A stretch of DNA of 64,000 nucleotides, taken from contig NC_006513.1 of NCBI RefSeq assembly GCF_000025965.1, positions 372,001 to 436,000 of the forward strand, read 5' to 3'. Below the pieces are notes generated by a model that saw nothing but the letters and a program-made list of their open reading frames with translations, was not told the origin of the DNA and did no database searches. Position 1 is the stretch's first letter; each line of letters begins with the position of its first letter. The DNA comes from Aromatoleum aromaticum EbN1. GTDB taxonomy: Bacteria; Pseudomonadota; Gammaproteobacteria; Burkholderiales; Rhodocyclaceae. Position numbers and translations under genes: made by a program. Below are positions 36,488 through 45,098 of the stretch, in pieces.

Positions 36488-37108
36488 TCAGCGCGCCGCG
36501 CCGCCGACCATCGCGGTGACACGAATCGTGCGCGTCTCGGGCACTTCGGAATTCGCGATGACCTTGAGCGAAGGCACCGCCCGCCGCAGGAAGCGCGACA
36601 GCAGCCAGCGCAGTTGCGGCGGCACCAGCAGCACCGGCGGCAGCCCGATGTCCTCCTGGCGTTGCGCCACTTCCGCGGCGTGGCGCAACAGGCCATCGGC
36701 GAGGCTCGGCTCGATGACACCGCCCTCGCCGCCGCCGGCGCCGACCGCCTGGCCGAGGATGCGCTCGAGCGAAGGATCGAGCGCCATGACCTTGCCCGCG
36801 GCATCCGGACCGGTGTGGCCTTCGAGCAGCACGATGCGCGTCGAGGCGACGTTCAGCGCGAGGCGCAGGAGTGTGGTCACCAGCAGCACGGTCGGGAACA
36901 CCGAGAACTCCAGCGGCTTCTTCGTGTACATCGCCACCAGCATCACCATCACCGAGATCGCGATGTTGAACGTGAAGAACACGTCGAGCGCGAACGCCGG
37001 CAGCGGCAGCACCATCATCGACAGCACCATGATGATGAAGACCGGCGCGCCGAGCATCCGCAGGTTCGCCGGCGCCATCAGCGCGCGCAGGTTCAGGGCT
37101 TCGAACAT
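36488..37108 (-). pseudogene. flhA: flhA with large in-frame internal deletion
   Basis: A 206-aa frame made of the N-terminal membrane part of FlhA, the export gate protein (residues 1-107, up to LLEGHTGPDAAGKV), joined directly to its C-terminal domain (MALDPSLERILGQA onward, including LPPVLLVPPQLRWLLSRFL and VIANSEVPE). Full FlhA is about 690 aa, so roughly 480 residues covering the remaining membrane helices and most of the cytoplasmic ring are missing. The frame is still open, which suggests a clean deletion rather than slow decay. Confidence 0.88.
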
Positions 37109-37140
37109 TGCCTACCTCAAGAGAGTCGGAGCGCGGCGCA

Positions 37141-38278
37141 TCAGGCCGGTGCGCCCGGGTCCATGTCTTCGGGCACCGGCAGCTTGCCCGGCACGACAGG
37201 CGGGACATCGCCGCCGGCCATCCAGCGGTTGAGCTGGTACACGTAGGCCATGACTTCGGCCACCGCGGTGTAGAGCGCGCCCGGCACCGCCTGCTCGAGT
37301 TCGCAGTGCTTGTACAGCGCGCGCGAGCGGCGGCGCCTCGAGCAGCGGCACCTTGTGCTCCTTCGCCAGCTCGCGGATCTTCAGCGCGATCTCGCCACGC
37401 CCTTTCGCGACGACGACCGGCGCGCCCATCTTCTGCGCGTCGTATTTCAGCGCGACCGAGAAATGCGTCGGGTTCGTCACGACGACGTCGGCTTTCGGCA
37501 CTTCGGCCATCATCCGCCGGCGCGCCATCTCGCGCTGCATGCTCCGGATGCGGCCCTTGACGTGGGGGTCGCCTTCCTGCTCCTTGCCCTCGCGCTTGAC
37601 CTCTTCCTTCGTCATGCGCAGGCGCTTGTGGTATTGCCACAGCTGGAACGGCACGTCGATCAGCGCCAGCAGCGCGAGTCCCATGATGATCAGCAGCGCA
37701 GAAAACAGCACCGCCTGCAGAAAATCCGGCACCGCGCGCTCCACCGCCTCGGAAGTCAGCGCGAAGATGTGATCGCGTTCGCGCCACATCGCGAAAACGC
37801 CGATGCCGCCGACGACCGCCGCCTTGAGCAGCGACTTCAGCATTTCGACCAGCCCGTGCAGCAAGAACATCCGCCCGATGCCCTTGAGCGGATCCATGCG
37901 GTCGAGCTCGAGCCCGAGCGCCTTCGGCGAGAACACGAAGCCGCCGAGCAGGATCGGCGCACCGACCGCGGCCACCATCAGCACGCCGAACAGCGGCAGC
38001 ATCGTCAGCAAGGCTTGCGTGAACAAGTCGCCGAAATCCTGCAGCATCAGCTGCGGGTCGAAGGCGAGCGCGCGCTCGAAACGGAAGCCGTGGCGCAGCA
38101 TGCCGAGCATGCGCTCGCCGATCCAGCCGCCCATCAGCCACAGGCCGCTGGCGCCGGTGATCAGGACGAGGAAAGTCGACAGCTCGCGCGACTGCGGAAC
38201 CTGCCCTTCCTCGCGGGCCTGCTCCAGCCGCCGTGGCGATGCCTGTTCCGTTTTCTCGAGATCGCTGTCTTCGGCCAT
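37141..38278 (-). pseudogene. flhB: flhB with frameshift in a GC run
   Basis: FlhB, the flagellar export switch protein. The start MAEDSDLEKTEQASPRRLEQ, the membrane helices and the autocleavage site NPTH (in VVVTNPTHFSVALKYD) are intact. After EAPPLARA the frame breaks: the expected LYKHCELEQAVPGALYTAVA continues in another frame to a TGA at 37141. The break lies in a GCGCGCGC run at about 37320, consistent with loss of one GC pair. The last 60 or so residues would be replaced by out-of-frame sequence. A sequencing error there is possible, but the neighbouring deletions make inactivation credible. Confidence 0.82.
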
Positions 38279-38444
38279 CGCCGGCTCCTTGCCTGCGCCG
38301 CGCCGCAAGTCGCCCGCGCGATGTGGGCGAACGACGAGCTGCGGGGATTATCGCGGCGCGACGACAGGCGACAGCGGGCGATAAGCGGCGGGAAAGACCC
38401 TTAATTCAGGAGCCGGAAGGCGAAACCGGGACGAACCGCGCTGC

Positions 38445-38897
38445 TCAGCGCGCCGCGGGGAGCTTGTCGACACCGCGGATCCGGGCGCCGGGAGCGATAT
38501 TGCGTCCCGCAAACCAGTCCCGGTTCATTTCCAGCGCGAAGCGTGCCGGGCCGGCGGCACAGTGGCTGTCCTCGCTTCGCGGCTGCATCTGCTCGATGTT
38601 GAGGATGCGCCCTTCGTGGTCGAGAAACGCGACCGACAGCGGGATCAGCGTGTTCTTCATCCACATGCAGTGGCGGGCGTCGTGGGCGAAGACGAAGATC
38701 ATGCCGCGGTGCGCCGGCATGGCGGGCCTGTTCATCAGGCCGGTCTGGCGCGCTTCGTCGGTGTGCGCGAGCTCCGCCTCGATGCGGTACATCCCCGCTC
38801 CCAGTTCGACGAGCGGCAAGTCGGCCTGCGCGGCCGGAACCTGGAGCAGACAGCTCGCGAGAAACAGCGCGGCGTGACGGACGAAACAACGTTTCAT
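38445..38897 (-). CDS. DUF192 family exported protein
   Basis: A 150-aa protein with a signal peptide (MKRCFVRHAALFLASCLLQVPAAQA). The DUF192 signature is clear: TGLMNRPAMPAHRGMIFVF followed by CMWMKNTLIPLSVAFLD and the late EMNRDWFAGRNI. DUF192 proteins are small periplasmic or lipoprotein-like domains of unknown biochemical role. Either of two close starts (38903 or 38897) is possible; I took the one that begins MKR. It is transcribed away from flhB and followed by nothing in frame. Confidence 0.85.
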   Translation of the reverse strand: MKRCFVRHAALFLASCLLQVPAAQADLPLVELGAGMYRIEAELAHTDEARQTGLMNRPAMPAHRGMIFVFAHDARHCMWMKNTLIPLSVAFLDHEGRILNIEQMQPRSEDSHCAAGPARFALEMNRDWFAGRNIAPGARIRGVDKLPAAR

Positions 38898-38937
38898 GAA
38901 CATGGCAGCAGCCCGGGTGCGGTTTCGACGCGGAATT

Positions 38938-39549
38938 CTACTCTTGGCCGCCTCTGCGCCGTCCGTCCGCGCCCGCGAATCGCTTCGCACCGGACATTAC
39001 CGGGCTTTGCACCTGCTCGCTGCGCCACTGGCCGGGAGCGAGCCCGGCCAGCGACCAGTCGCCGATCGCCACCCGAATCAGCCGCAGCGTCGGGAAACCG
39101 GCTTTCGCCGTCATCCGTCGTACCTGGCGGTTCTTCCCCTCGTGCAGCACGATCTCGAGCCACGAGGTCGGCACGTTCTTGCGGAACCGCACCGGCGGAT
39201 CGCGCGGCCACAACCAGTCCGGCTCGGCGACGCGGCGTGCACTGCATGGACGAGTGACGAAGTCCCCCAGATCGAGCCCGCCACGCAGCGCGGTCAGCGC
39301 CGTCTCGCCGGGCTCGCCCTCGACCTGCGCCAGATAGGTTTTCGGCAGCTTGTGGCGCGGATCGGCGATGCGGTGCTGCAGCGCGCCATCGTCGGTGAGC
39401 AGCAACAGGCCTTCGCTGTCGGTGTCGAGCCGCCCGGCAGGATAGACGCCGGGCACCGGGACGAAGGCCTTGAGCGTGACGTGCACGCCGTCGCCGGAAA
39501 ACTGGCAGATCACGCCATACGGCTTGTTGAGGAGGATCAGGCGGGACAT
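38938..39549 (-). CDS. rluE: 23S rRNA pseudouridine synthase, RluE type
   Basis: A 203-aa RsuA/RluB-family pseudouridine synthase without an S4 domain, which fits RluE (U2457 in E. coli 23S rRNA). It opens [18 protein letters not shown], with the catalytic segment [21 protein letters not shown] carrying the essential Asp, and the late motif [21 protein letters not shown]. The ATG at 39549 was chosen over an upstream start that adds 27 unrelated residues. A short charged tail follows the domain. Confidence 0.88.
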   Translation of the reverse strand: MSRLILLNKPYGVICQFSGDGVHVTLKAFVPVPGVYPAGRLDTDSEGLLLLTDDGALQHRIADPRHKLPKTYLAQVEGEPGETALTALRGGLDLGDFVTRPCSARRVAEPDWLWPRDPPVRFRKNVPTSWLEIVLHEGKNRQVRRMTAKAGFPTLRLIRVAIGDWSLAGLAPGQWRSEQVQSPVMSGAKRFAGADGRRRGGQE

Positions 39550-39635
39550 CGGATCGCTGCTTTGGCCGGTCCCCGACGGCGCGGCGCGCGTTGCTTCGCG
39601 TCCCGCGGCCCGGCTCTCGAGGGCCGCCACCGCGT

Positions 39636-40385
39636 TCAGTCGTTGGACGATTTCGCGTCAGCGGCGGCTGTGGTCGTGACCCTCGCGGCGGTGGCGGAAG
39701 GTTCCTCCGCCGCTTCCGCTGCCTCCGCCGCGCTCTGCCGGATTCGCGCCAGCACCGTCTTGCCCTTGGTCGTGAGGAAAGGTTCGACCATCAGCTGGAG
39801 GCCTTCATCGACGTATTCGGCGAGCGTGTAGCGATCGCGGAACGCCCAGTACTTCAGCGCCCACGCATGCGCGAACGTGACGCACTGATAAGACAGGAGA
39901 TGCTCGTTGATCGGGCGCATGAAACCCCCCGTGGTGCACGCGCGAATCGCCTTCTCGATCAGGCGGTTGGTACGGGTTTCGCCGTCCATGATCAGACCGC
40001 GCCGATCGGCACGCAACGACTTCGTCGAGCGATAGGCGAGCACCGTCGCGTCGCGCTGCGCGTCGACGATCGCGCAATACGCCCAGATCGCCCGGCACAG
40101 GCGCTCGACCGGGTGCGTCAGGCCTTCGATCTGGCGCGGAATCTCGTTCTCGTAGGTATCGAGCACCTGCTTCAGCGTCAGGAACAGGATATCGTCCTTG
40201 TCGCCGAAGTACTGGTAGATCAGCCCGGTGCTCACCTTGGCCTCGCGGGCGATCTGCAGAATGGTCGTCGTGTAGTAGCCTTCTTCGGAAAAAAGCTTCG
40301 TCGCCGCACGGATGATCTGGTGACGGCGCTCCTCGACCAGTTTCGGGTCGGAAACCACGCTCTTGACGCTTTCTGCTGAACTCAT
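39636..40385 (-). CDS. TetR-family transcriptional regulator of the catabolic island
   Basis: A 249-aa TetR-type regulator. The N-terminal HTH ([20 protein letters not shown] with the recognition helix [17 protein letters not shown]) is at about residues 20-65, and the C-terminal ligand domain is helical with a low-complexity alanine tail. It is next to an enoyl-CoA hydratase gene and is the only dedicated regulator in the island. Relatives in aromatic pathways are repressors released by aryl-CoA or acyl-CoA. Four TGAnTGA-N4-TCAnTCA palindromes at three promoters of the island are the obvious candidates for its sites; no copy lies before its own gene. Confidence 0.87.
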   Translation of the reverse strand: MSSAESVKSVVSDPKLVEERRHQIIRAATKLFSEEGYYTTTILQIAREAKVSTGLIYQYFGDKDDILFLTLKQVLDTYENEIPRQIEGLTHPVERLCRAIWAYCAIVDAQRDATVLAYRSTKSLRADRRGLIMDGETRTNRLIEKAIRACTTGGFMRPINEHLLSYQCVTFAHAWALKYWAFRDRYTLAEYVDEGLQLMVEPFLTTKGKTVLARIRQSAAEAAEAAEEPSATAARVTTTAAADAKSSND

Positions 40386-40568
40386 GATCGTTCCTCGGGG
40401 ATGTTCTGTTGCTGCCGCCGGCCGGCGCCGGAATCGCGTCGGACGTCGTATTGTGCCATCACTGCGTGCGTGTTTCCGCGCCCGCGGTCATGAGGGCCCG
40501 CCTCGACAGCGCTGGCGGAACCGCCTCGCGCAGCGCTCCCGGCAGCGGCGCCGCCACACATGGCACTT

Positions 40569-41330
40569 TTACTGCCGCTGCTTGTCGAGGAATCGCTGCA
40601 CGCGCCGCTGCGTCTCGGCGTCGGCGAGCAGCGCCGCGCTGCCGGAGAGTTCCACTTCGAATCCATTTTCCTCGGCGGCGACCGCGACATCGATGCAGCG
40701 CTTGCATTCGGCAAGCGCCGTACCCGGCAGCGCCGCAATGCGTTCGACCACGGCCCGCGCGACCGATTCCAGCTCGGCAGCCGGCGCGACCCAGTGCGCA
40801 CAGCCGAGTGCGACCGCTTCCGCGCCGCCGATCACTTCGGCGCCGAGGATCAGCCGCCTTGCGACCGCTTCGCCGCAGATGCGCGTCATGCGCTGTGTGC
40901 CGCCCGCCGCCGGCAGAAGCCCGAGCCGCGCTTCGGGCAGGCCGATCCTGGCGGAGTCGGCGACGACGCGCAGATCGCACGCGAGCGCGAGTTCGAAGCC
41001 CCCGCCCATCGCCGCCCCGCCAATCTCGACGACCGACACCTGCGGGAGACGTTCGAGGCGCGCATACACTTCCTGCATCCGGCGGGTCATCGCGATCATC
41101 TGCCTGCGCCCGGTCTCGCTGTCGAACAACGAGCGGATCAGCTCCAGATCCGCACCGGCGCAAAACACCCGCTCGCCGCTGCGGATCCACAGCACGTTGA
41201 CGCGCGGCGTGCGTTCGATCTCGGCGAGGATGCGGTCGAGCTGCTCGATCCATTCCTCGTTGATCGCATTGACCGGGGACCGGCACAGTGTCACGGTCGC
41301 GACCGAAGCTTCAATAGTTAGCGAAATCAT
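40569..41330 (-). CDS. Enoyl-CoA hydratase
   Basis: A 253-aa crotonase-fold enzyme. Both catalytic glutamates of true hydratases are present: in GGAAMGGGFELALACDLRV and in ARIGLPEARLGLLPAAGGTQR, and the oxyanion-hole segment RVFCAGADLELI is intact. It should hydrate a 2-enoyl-CoA in the beta-oxidation-like part of the pathway. ATG at 41330 follows GAGGGATTT; a longer start at 41363 lacks family similarity. It lies downstream of the second crotonase gene, with 317 bases between the two, and upstream of tetR on the same strand. Confidence 0.86.
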   Translation of the reverse strand: MISLTIEASVATVTLCRSPVNAINEEWIEQLDRILAEIERTPRVNVLWIRSGERVFCAGADLELIRSLFDSETGRRQMIAMTRRMQEVYARLERLPQVSVVEIGGAAMGGGFELALACDLRVVADSARIGLPEARLGLLPAAGGTQRMTRICGEAVARRLILGAEVIGGAEAVALGCAHWVAPAAELESVARAVVERIAALPGTALAECKRCIDVAVAAEENGFEVELSGSAALLADAETQRRVQRFLDKQRQ

Positions 41331-41647
41331 AAATCCCTCGATGGAGCCCGATTCCCGGCCCACGGCGCCGCTACGGCGCCCGCTGAAAGGGGAATCGGCA
41401 CGGCGCGATCAAGTATAAAAAGGGGCATCGCCGGCGTTTGCGGACGTCGGAGGAGATGAGCAGCGTGGTATCACGCAAGCCGTTCGATGCGATGCCCCGA
41501 AAGCGGATCGCCAGAGCCCGTGTTCCGACGAAAACCGCGGCGGCGCAAGGGACGCCCTCGGGCGCCGGCTCCCTCTGGCCGCGCGGCCATGTTTTTCCCT
41601 CTCCCGCCCCGACGCCGTACCGACACCGGGGCGTTGCCGTTTCCGGC

Positions 41648-42466
41648 TCAGTTGCCTTCGAACTTCGGCACCTGCTTGTTCACGAACGCGTTGTAGGCGC
41701 GCGTGAAGTCCTGTGTCTGCATGCAGATCGCCTGGGCTTCGGCCTCGGTCTCGAGCGCCTGCTCGATCGTCTGGTTCCATTCCTGGTGCAGGCACTTCTT
41801 CGTCATCGAATGCGCGAACGCCGGGCCGTTGGCGAGCGACAGCGCCATCTCCTGCGCGCGTCCGAGCACCTTCTCGGCCGGCACGATGTCGTTGAAATAA
41901 CCCCAGGCGCGGCCCTCCTCGGCACTCATCGAGCGGCCGGTGTAGAGGAGCTCGGACGCGCGGCCGTGGCCGATGATGCGCGGCAGGATGCTGCACGCGC
42001 CCATGTCGCAGCCAGCGAGGCCGACGCGCACGAACAGGAATGCAGTCTTCGCTTCCGGCGTTGCGTAGCGCAGGTCCGAGGCCATCGACACGATCGCGCC
42101 GGCACCGGCGCAGATGCCGTCGACCGCCGAGATGATCGGCTGCGGGCAGTTGCGCATTTCCTTGACGAGGTTGCCGGTCATGCGCGTGAAAGTCAGCAGG
42201 CCGTTCATGTCCATCTTGGTCAGCGGCCCGATGATGTCGTGCACGTCGCCGCCCGAGCAGAAGTTGCCGCCGGCGCCGGTGATGACCACGGTGCGCACGT
42301 CATCGACATACTGCAGCTTGTGGAAGGTGTCGCGCAGCTCGGCGTAGCTCTCGAACGTGAGCGGGTTCTTGCGCTCGGGACGGTTCAGGGTGATCGTCGC
42401 AACGCGGTCGGCGACTTCCAGCTTGAAATGCTCGGGGCGCCATTCGGCGGCTTTCAGCTTGTACAT
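41648..42466 (-). CDS. Crotonase-family protein lacking both hydratase glutamates
   Basis: A 272-aa enoyl-CoA hydratase/isomerase-fold protein. The oxyanion-hole segment [14 protein letters not shown] is present, but the two hydratase glutamates are not: the aligned positions read [14 protein letters not shown] and [18 protein letters not shown]. The Asp in GCDMG recalls ring-opening and isomerase members of the superfamily (BadI, Oah, dienoyl-CoA isomerases), so hydrolysis of a cyclic oxo-CoA or isomerisation is more likely than hydration. The SDR gene upstream ends 72 bases away and points the same way, so they are probably cotranscribed from the promoter near 43400. Confidence 0.83.
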   Translation of the reverse strand: MYKLKAAEWRPEHFKLEVADRVATITLNRPERKNPLTFESYAELRDTFHKLQYVDDVRTVVITGAGGNFCSGGDVHDIIGPLTKMDMNGLLTFTRMTGNLVKEMRNCPQPIISAVDGICAGAGAIVSMASDLRYATPEAKTAFLFVRVGLAGCDMGACSILPRIIGHGRASELLYTGRSMSAEEGRAWGYFNDIVPAEKVLGRAQEMALSLANGPAFAHSMTKKCLHQEWNQTIEQALETEAEAQAICMQTQDFTRAYNAFVNKQVPKFEGN

Positions 42467-42538
42467 AACATTCTCCTGATGATCGACTGTTGGGAAAGAG
42501 TGGGGGTCGGGTTGGGGTTGGAACTGGCAGGGAACCGG

Positions 42539-43285
42539 TCAGCCCGCGAGCGTCAGCCCGCCGCTCACGCTGATGACCTGGCCGGTGATGAAACTCGCCC
42601 GGTCGCTGGCGAAGAACAGCACCGCATCGGCAAGTTCGGACGGCTTGGCAAGGCGCCGCATCGGCGTCGCCTTGACGAAAGCTTCGCGGTGCTTCTCCGG
42701 CACTGCCTGCAACAGCGGTGTGTCGGTCGGTCCCGGGCAGACACAATTGACGTTGATGTTGTAACGCGCGACTTCACGGGCAAGCGACTTGGTGAACGCG
42801 ATCGCACCGCCTTTCGCTCCCGAATACACGGTCTCGCCGAGGCTGCCGACGCGCCCCGCGTCGCTCGCGACGGTGACGATCTTGCCGGCGCCGCGCTCGA
42901 TCATCTGCGGCAGGAACGCGTGCGAAACCGCGACCGGCCCGAGGAGGTTGAGGTCGATGACCTTGCGCCAGAAGTCCGGTGTGTTCTCCATGAACGGCTG
43001 GATCTTGCCCCACCCCGCGACGTTCGCGACGATGTCGATCTGGGGGCGGCGGCGGTAGGCTTCGTCCTTGAACGCAGCGATCGAATCGAGATCGGTGACG
43101 TCGAGGCGGATGAAGTCCACACCCAGTTGCTGTTCGCACAGCGCGCCGGCGACGGCGGCGCCCTTCTGCTCGTCGATGTCACCGATCAGCACATAAGCTC
43201 CGGCGCGCGCCAGCGTTTCCGCCGTCGCCAGGCCGATTCCCGATGCTCCGCCCGTGACTACTGCCGTTTTTCCGTCAAGCCGCAT
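42539..43285 (-). CDS. SDR-family 3-hydroxyacyl-CoA dehydrogenase candidate
   Basis: A 248-aa short-chain dehydrogenase. The nucleotide loop TGGASGIG is at 13-20, the acidic residue of IGDIDEQ after the second strand favours NAD, and the catalytic Tyr-x3-Lys is in VYSGAKGG with the partner serine in VTVASDAG. Its place beside crotonase genes suggests oxidation of a 3-hydroxyacyl-CoA or a ring hydroxyl, as in BadH. ATG at 43285 was chosen over an extension from 43354. It is the first gene of the leftward unit whose promoter region carries the palindrome at 43410. Confidence 0.86.
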   Translation of the reverse strand: MRLDGKTAVVTGGASGIGLATAETLARAGAYVLIGDIDEQKGAAVAGALCEQQLGVDFIRLDVTDLDSIAAFKDEAYRRRPQIDIVANVAGWGKIQPFMENTPDFWRKVIDLNLLGPVAVSHAFLPQMIERGAGKIVTVASDAGRVGSLGETVYSGAKGGAIAFTKSLAREVARYNINVNCVCPGPTDTPLLQAVPEKHREAFVKATPMRRLAKPSELADAVLFFASDRASFITGQVISVSGGLTLAG

Positions 43286-43409
43286 TTTGTTCTCGCCTCC
43301 TGATTCACAAAGTTTTGCCTGGTCGGGTGTCCGGATGCCGGCCTTGCCGCTCACGAACCCCTTTTGTCACACGCCGCGCCTGGTTCCGTATCGAAGTGCA
43401 GCTGGTGTA

Positions 43410-43427
43410 TGAATGATTGTTCAGTCA
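43410..43427. promoter_or_regulatory. TetR-type operator candidate, copy 1
   Basis: TGAATGATTGTTCAGTCA, an inverted repeat of the form TGAnTGA-N4-TCAnTCA, 125 bases before the SDR start. Three further copies lie at 43693, 52162 and 57372. Confidence 0.7.
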
Positions 43428-43692
43428 GTCGATCAAGTCAACCCCCCTGATGCAGGATTCCTCTCGTCTACGCGACAAAGCTCTCCGGGCGAGCGCTGGC
43501 CCAGCCCGGATCAGGCGGGCGTCATCGCGGCGGGAACAGGGAATATCCCGTTGCATGATGTAACACGACAGGGACCCACCGCTCGTCCGCGACGCGCGCA
43601 AGTGCCGGCTATCGATCGACGTGTGCCGCCCCGGGAAGCCACGTGTTCGAGAGCCTCGGCAACGGCTTCGCATGTCGCACAGTTGACTGTTG

Positions 43693-43710
43693 TGACTGAG
43701 CACTCAATCA
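43693..43710. promoter_or_regulatory. TetR-type operator candidate, copy 2
   Basis: TGACTGAGCACTCAATCA, the same pattern, directly after a TTGACT -35-like box (43683) and 26 bases before the MFS start. This overlaps the expected core promoter, fitting repression. Confidence 0.72.
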
Positions 43711-43735
43711 TTCATCCATATTCCAGGGGAAAGCA

Positions 43736-44980
43736 ATGCAGAAGACTTCATGGGCGGCAGTGGGCATCGCGATCTTTTCAGGCATGGTGGCGGCAGCGGC
43801 CATCGGCAAGGTCCCGCCCGCGCTGCCGGCAATGCGCGACCAGCTGGGGCTGACGATGGTCGAGGCGGGCTGGGTGATGTCGACGTTCGCGACGCTCGGG
43901 GGCTGTTGCGCGCTGTTTTTCGGTGGTGCGAGCGCACGTGTCGGCGAGCTTCGGCTGGCACTGCTCGGGCTCGCGATGATGGTGTTCGGCGCGCTCCTCG
44001 GCGCCTTCGCGCAGAGTTACACGCTGCTGCTCTTGTCCCGCGTGCTCGAGGGCAGCGGCTTCATCGCCGTCGTCGTCACCCTCCCCTCGCTGATCACGCG
44101 CAGCACGGCGCCACGCGACTATCGCCTCACGCTCGGCCTGTGGAGCATCTACCTGCCGTTCGGCAGCAGCGTCGCGATGCTGACGGCACCGTTCCTGCTC
44201 CCGTCACTCGGCTGGCGGGGACTGTGGCTCGTTCTCGCCGGCGCGACGCTCGCCTGCGCGACACTGCTCTACCGCATGCGCCAGCGCTTCGTCGCGCCGG
44301 CGAACGCCCCCAGCGGCCCCGCTTCGGACGTGATCCTGGAAACCCTGCGCAGTCCGGGCGCGTGGTGCCTGACCGCCGCGTTTTTCACGTATACGCTGCA
44401 GTGGTTCACGCTGATGGTGTGGCTGCCGAGCTTCCTCGTCGACCACCGCGGCCTTTCGGTGTCGCTCGCCGGCGCGCTGACCGCAGGGGTGGTCGCGGCA
44501 AACGTGCCCGGCAACATAGTCGGCGGCTGGCTCGTCCACCGCGATATCCGCCGTGGCACGCTGATCTGCGGAACGTCGCTGTTCATGCTGGCGTGCGCGT
44601 TCGGCATTTTCGACGAGCGCCTGCCGGACGCACTGCGCTACGGCCTGTGCCTGCTGTTTACCTCTGTCGGCGGCATTCTCCCGGCTGCCGCGTTCTCGGG
44701 CCTGACGGCTCATGCGCCGTCGCCCCGGCACATCGGGGCGGTCAATGGACTGCTCGTGCAGGGCTCGAACCTCGGCCAGTTCATCGGACCACCGGCGATT
44801 GCCGCAGCCGTTACTGCGGGAGGCGGGGACTGGCGCGCCGCGACCGGTCTCATGGCGGGGGCCGCTGTGGCAGGCGTCGCCGCCGGGCTGTTGCTGCTGG
44901 TGATCGAACGCACGCCGCCGGACACGCGCAGCGCTCCTGCCGGACATGCGGTGGCGGAAGGGGGCGGCTCGAACTGCTAG
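43736..44980 (+). CDS. Major facilitator superfamily transporter
   Basis: A 414-aa inner-membrane protein with twelve predicted hydrophobic helices in two halves. The MFS loop between helices 2 and 3 is recognisable (FFGGASARVGELRLALLGL), and the central cytoplasmic loop is short. The fold resembles cyanate/nitrate or organic-acid transporters, but no substrate motif is visible. ATG at 43736 has GGGGAAA upstream. It is divergently transcribed from the SDR gene with an operator of the island in its promoter, so it probably carries the pathway substrate or an intermediate. Confidence 0.87.
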   Translation: MQKTSWAAVGIAIFSGMVAAAAIGKVPPALPAMRDQLGLTMVEAGWVMSTFATLGGCCALFFGGASARVGELRLALLGLAMMVFGALLGAFAQSYTLLLLSRVLEGSGFIAVVVTLPSLITRSTAPRDYRLTLGLWSIYLPFGSSVAMLTAPFLLPSLGWRGLWLVLAGATLACATLLYRMRQRFVAPANAPSGPASDVILETLRSPGAWCLTAAFFTYTLQWFTLMVWLPSFLVDHRGLSVSLAGALTAGVVAANVPGNIVGGWLVHRDIRRGTLICGTSLFMLACAFGIFDERLPDALRYGLCLLFTSVGGILPAAAFSGLTAHAPSPRHIGAVNGLLVQGSNLGQFIGPPAIAAAVTAGGGDWRAATGLMAGAAVAGVAAGLLLLVIERTPPDTRSAPAGHAVAEGGGSNC

Positions 44981-44996
44981 GAACGCGGAACGAAAC

Positions 44997-45020
44997 AACG
45001 GCGGTCTTCGAACCGCCGTT
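44997..45020. terminator. Hairpin after the MFS gene
   Basis: A perfect 9-bp stem AACGGCGGT / ACCGCCGTT with a 6-nt loop, followed on the + strand by a short T-containing stretch. It lies between the convergent MFS and ligase genes. Confidence 0.65.
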
Positions 45021-45044
45021 TGTGTGCTTGCTGCTGCAAGGCGG

Positions 45045-45089
45045 CGTCGGAGGTGGCCGAGCCGAGACTTTGCCCGGCCACCTCCGACG
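45045..45089. terminator. Perfect 15-bp hairpin between convergent genes
   Basis: CGTCGGAGGTGGCCG and CGGCCACCTCCGACG form a perfect 15-bp stem with a 15-nt loop, 9 bases after the end of the leftward ligase gene. No long T-run follows; it may stop transcription from both sides or protect mRNA ends. Confidence 0.6.
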
Positions 45090-45098
45090 CGGCTCACA

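Larger units (their letters stand above)
43286..43735. other. Divergent promoter region between SDR and MFS genes
   Basis: 450 bases without a supportable gene. It contains two copies of the TGAnTGA-N4-TCAnTCA palindrome, one toward each gene (43410-43427 and 43693-43710), and a TTGACT -35-like hexamer at 43683-43688 for the rightward promoter. Confidence 0.7.
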
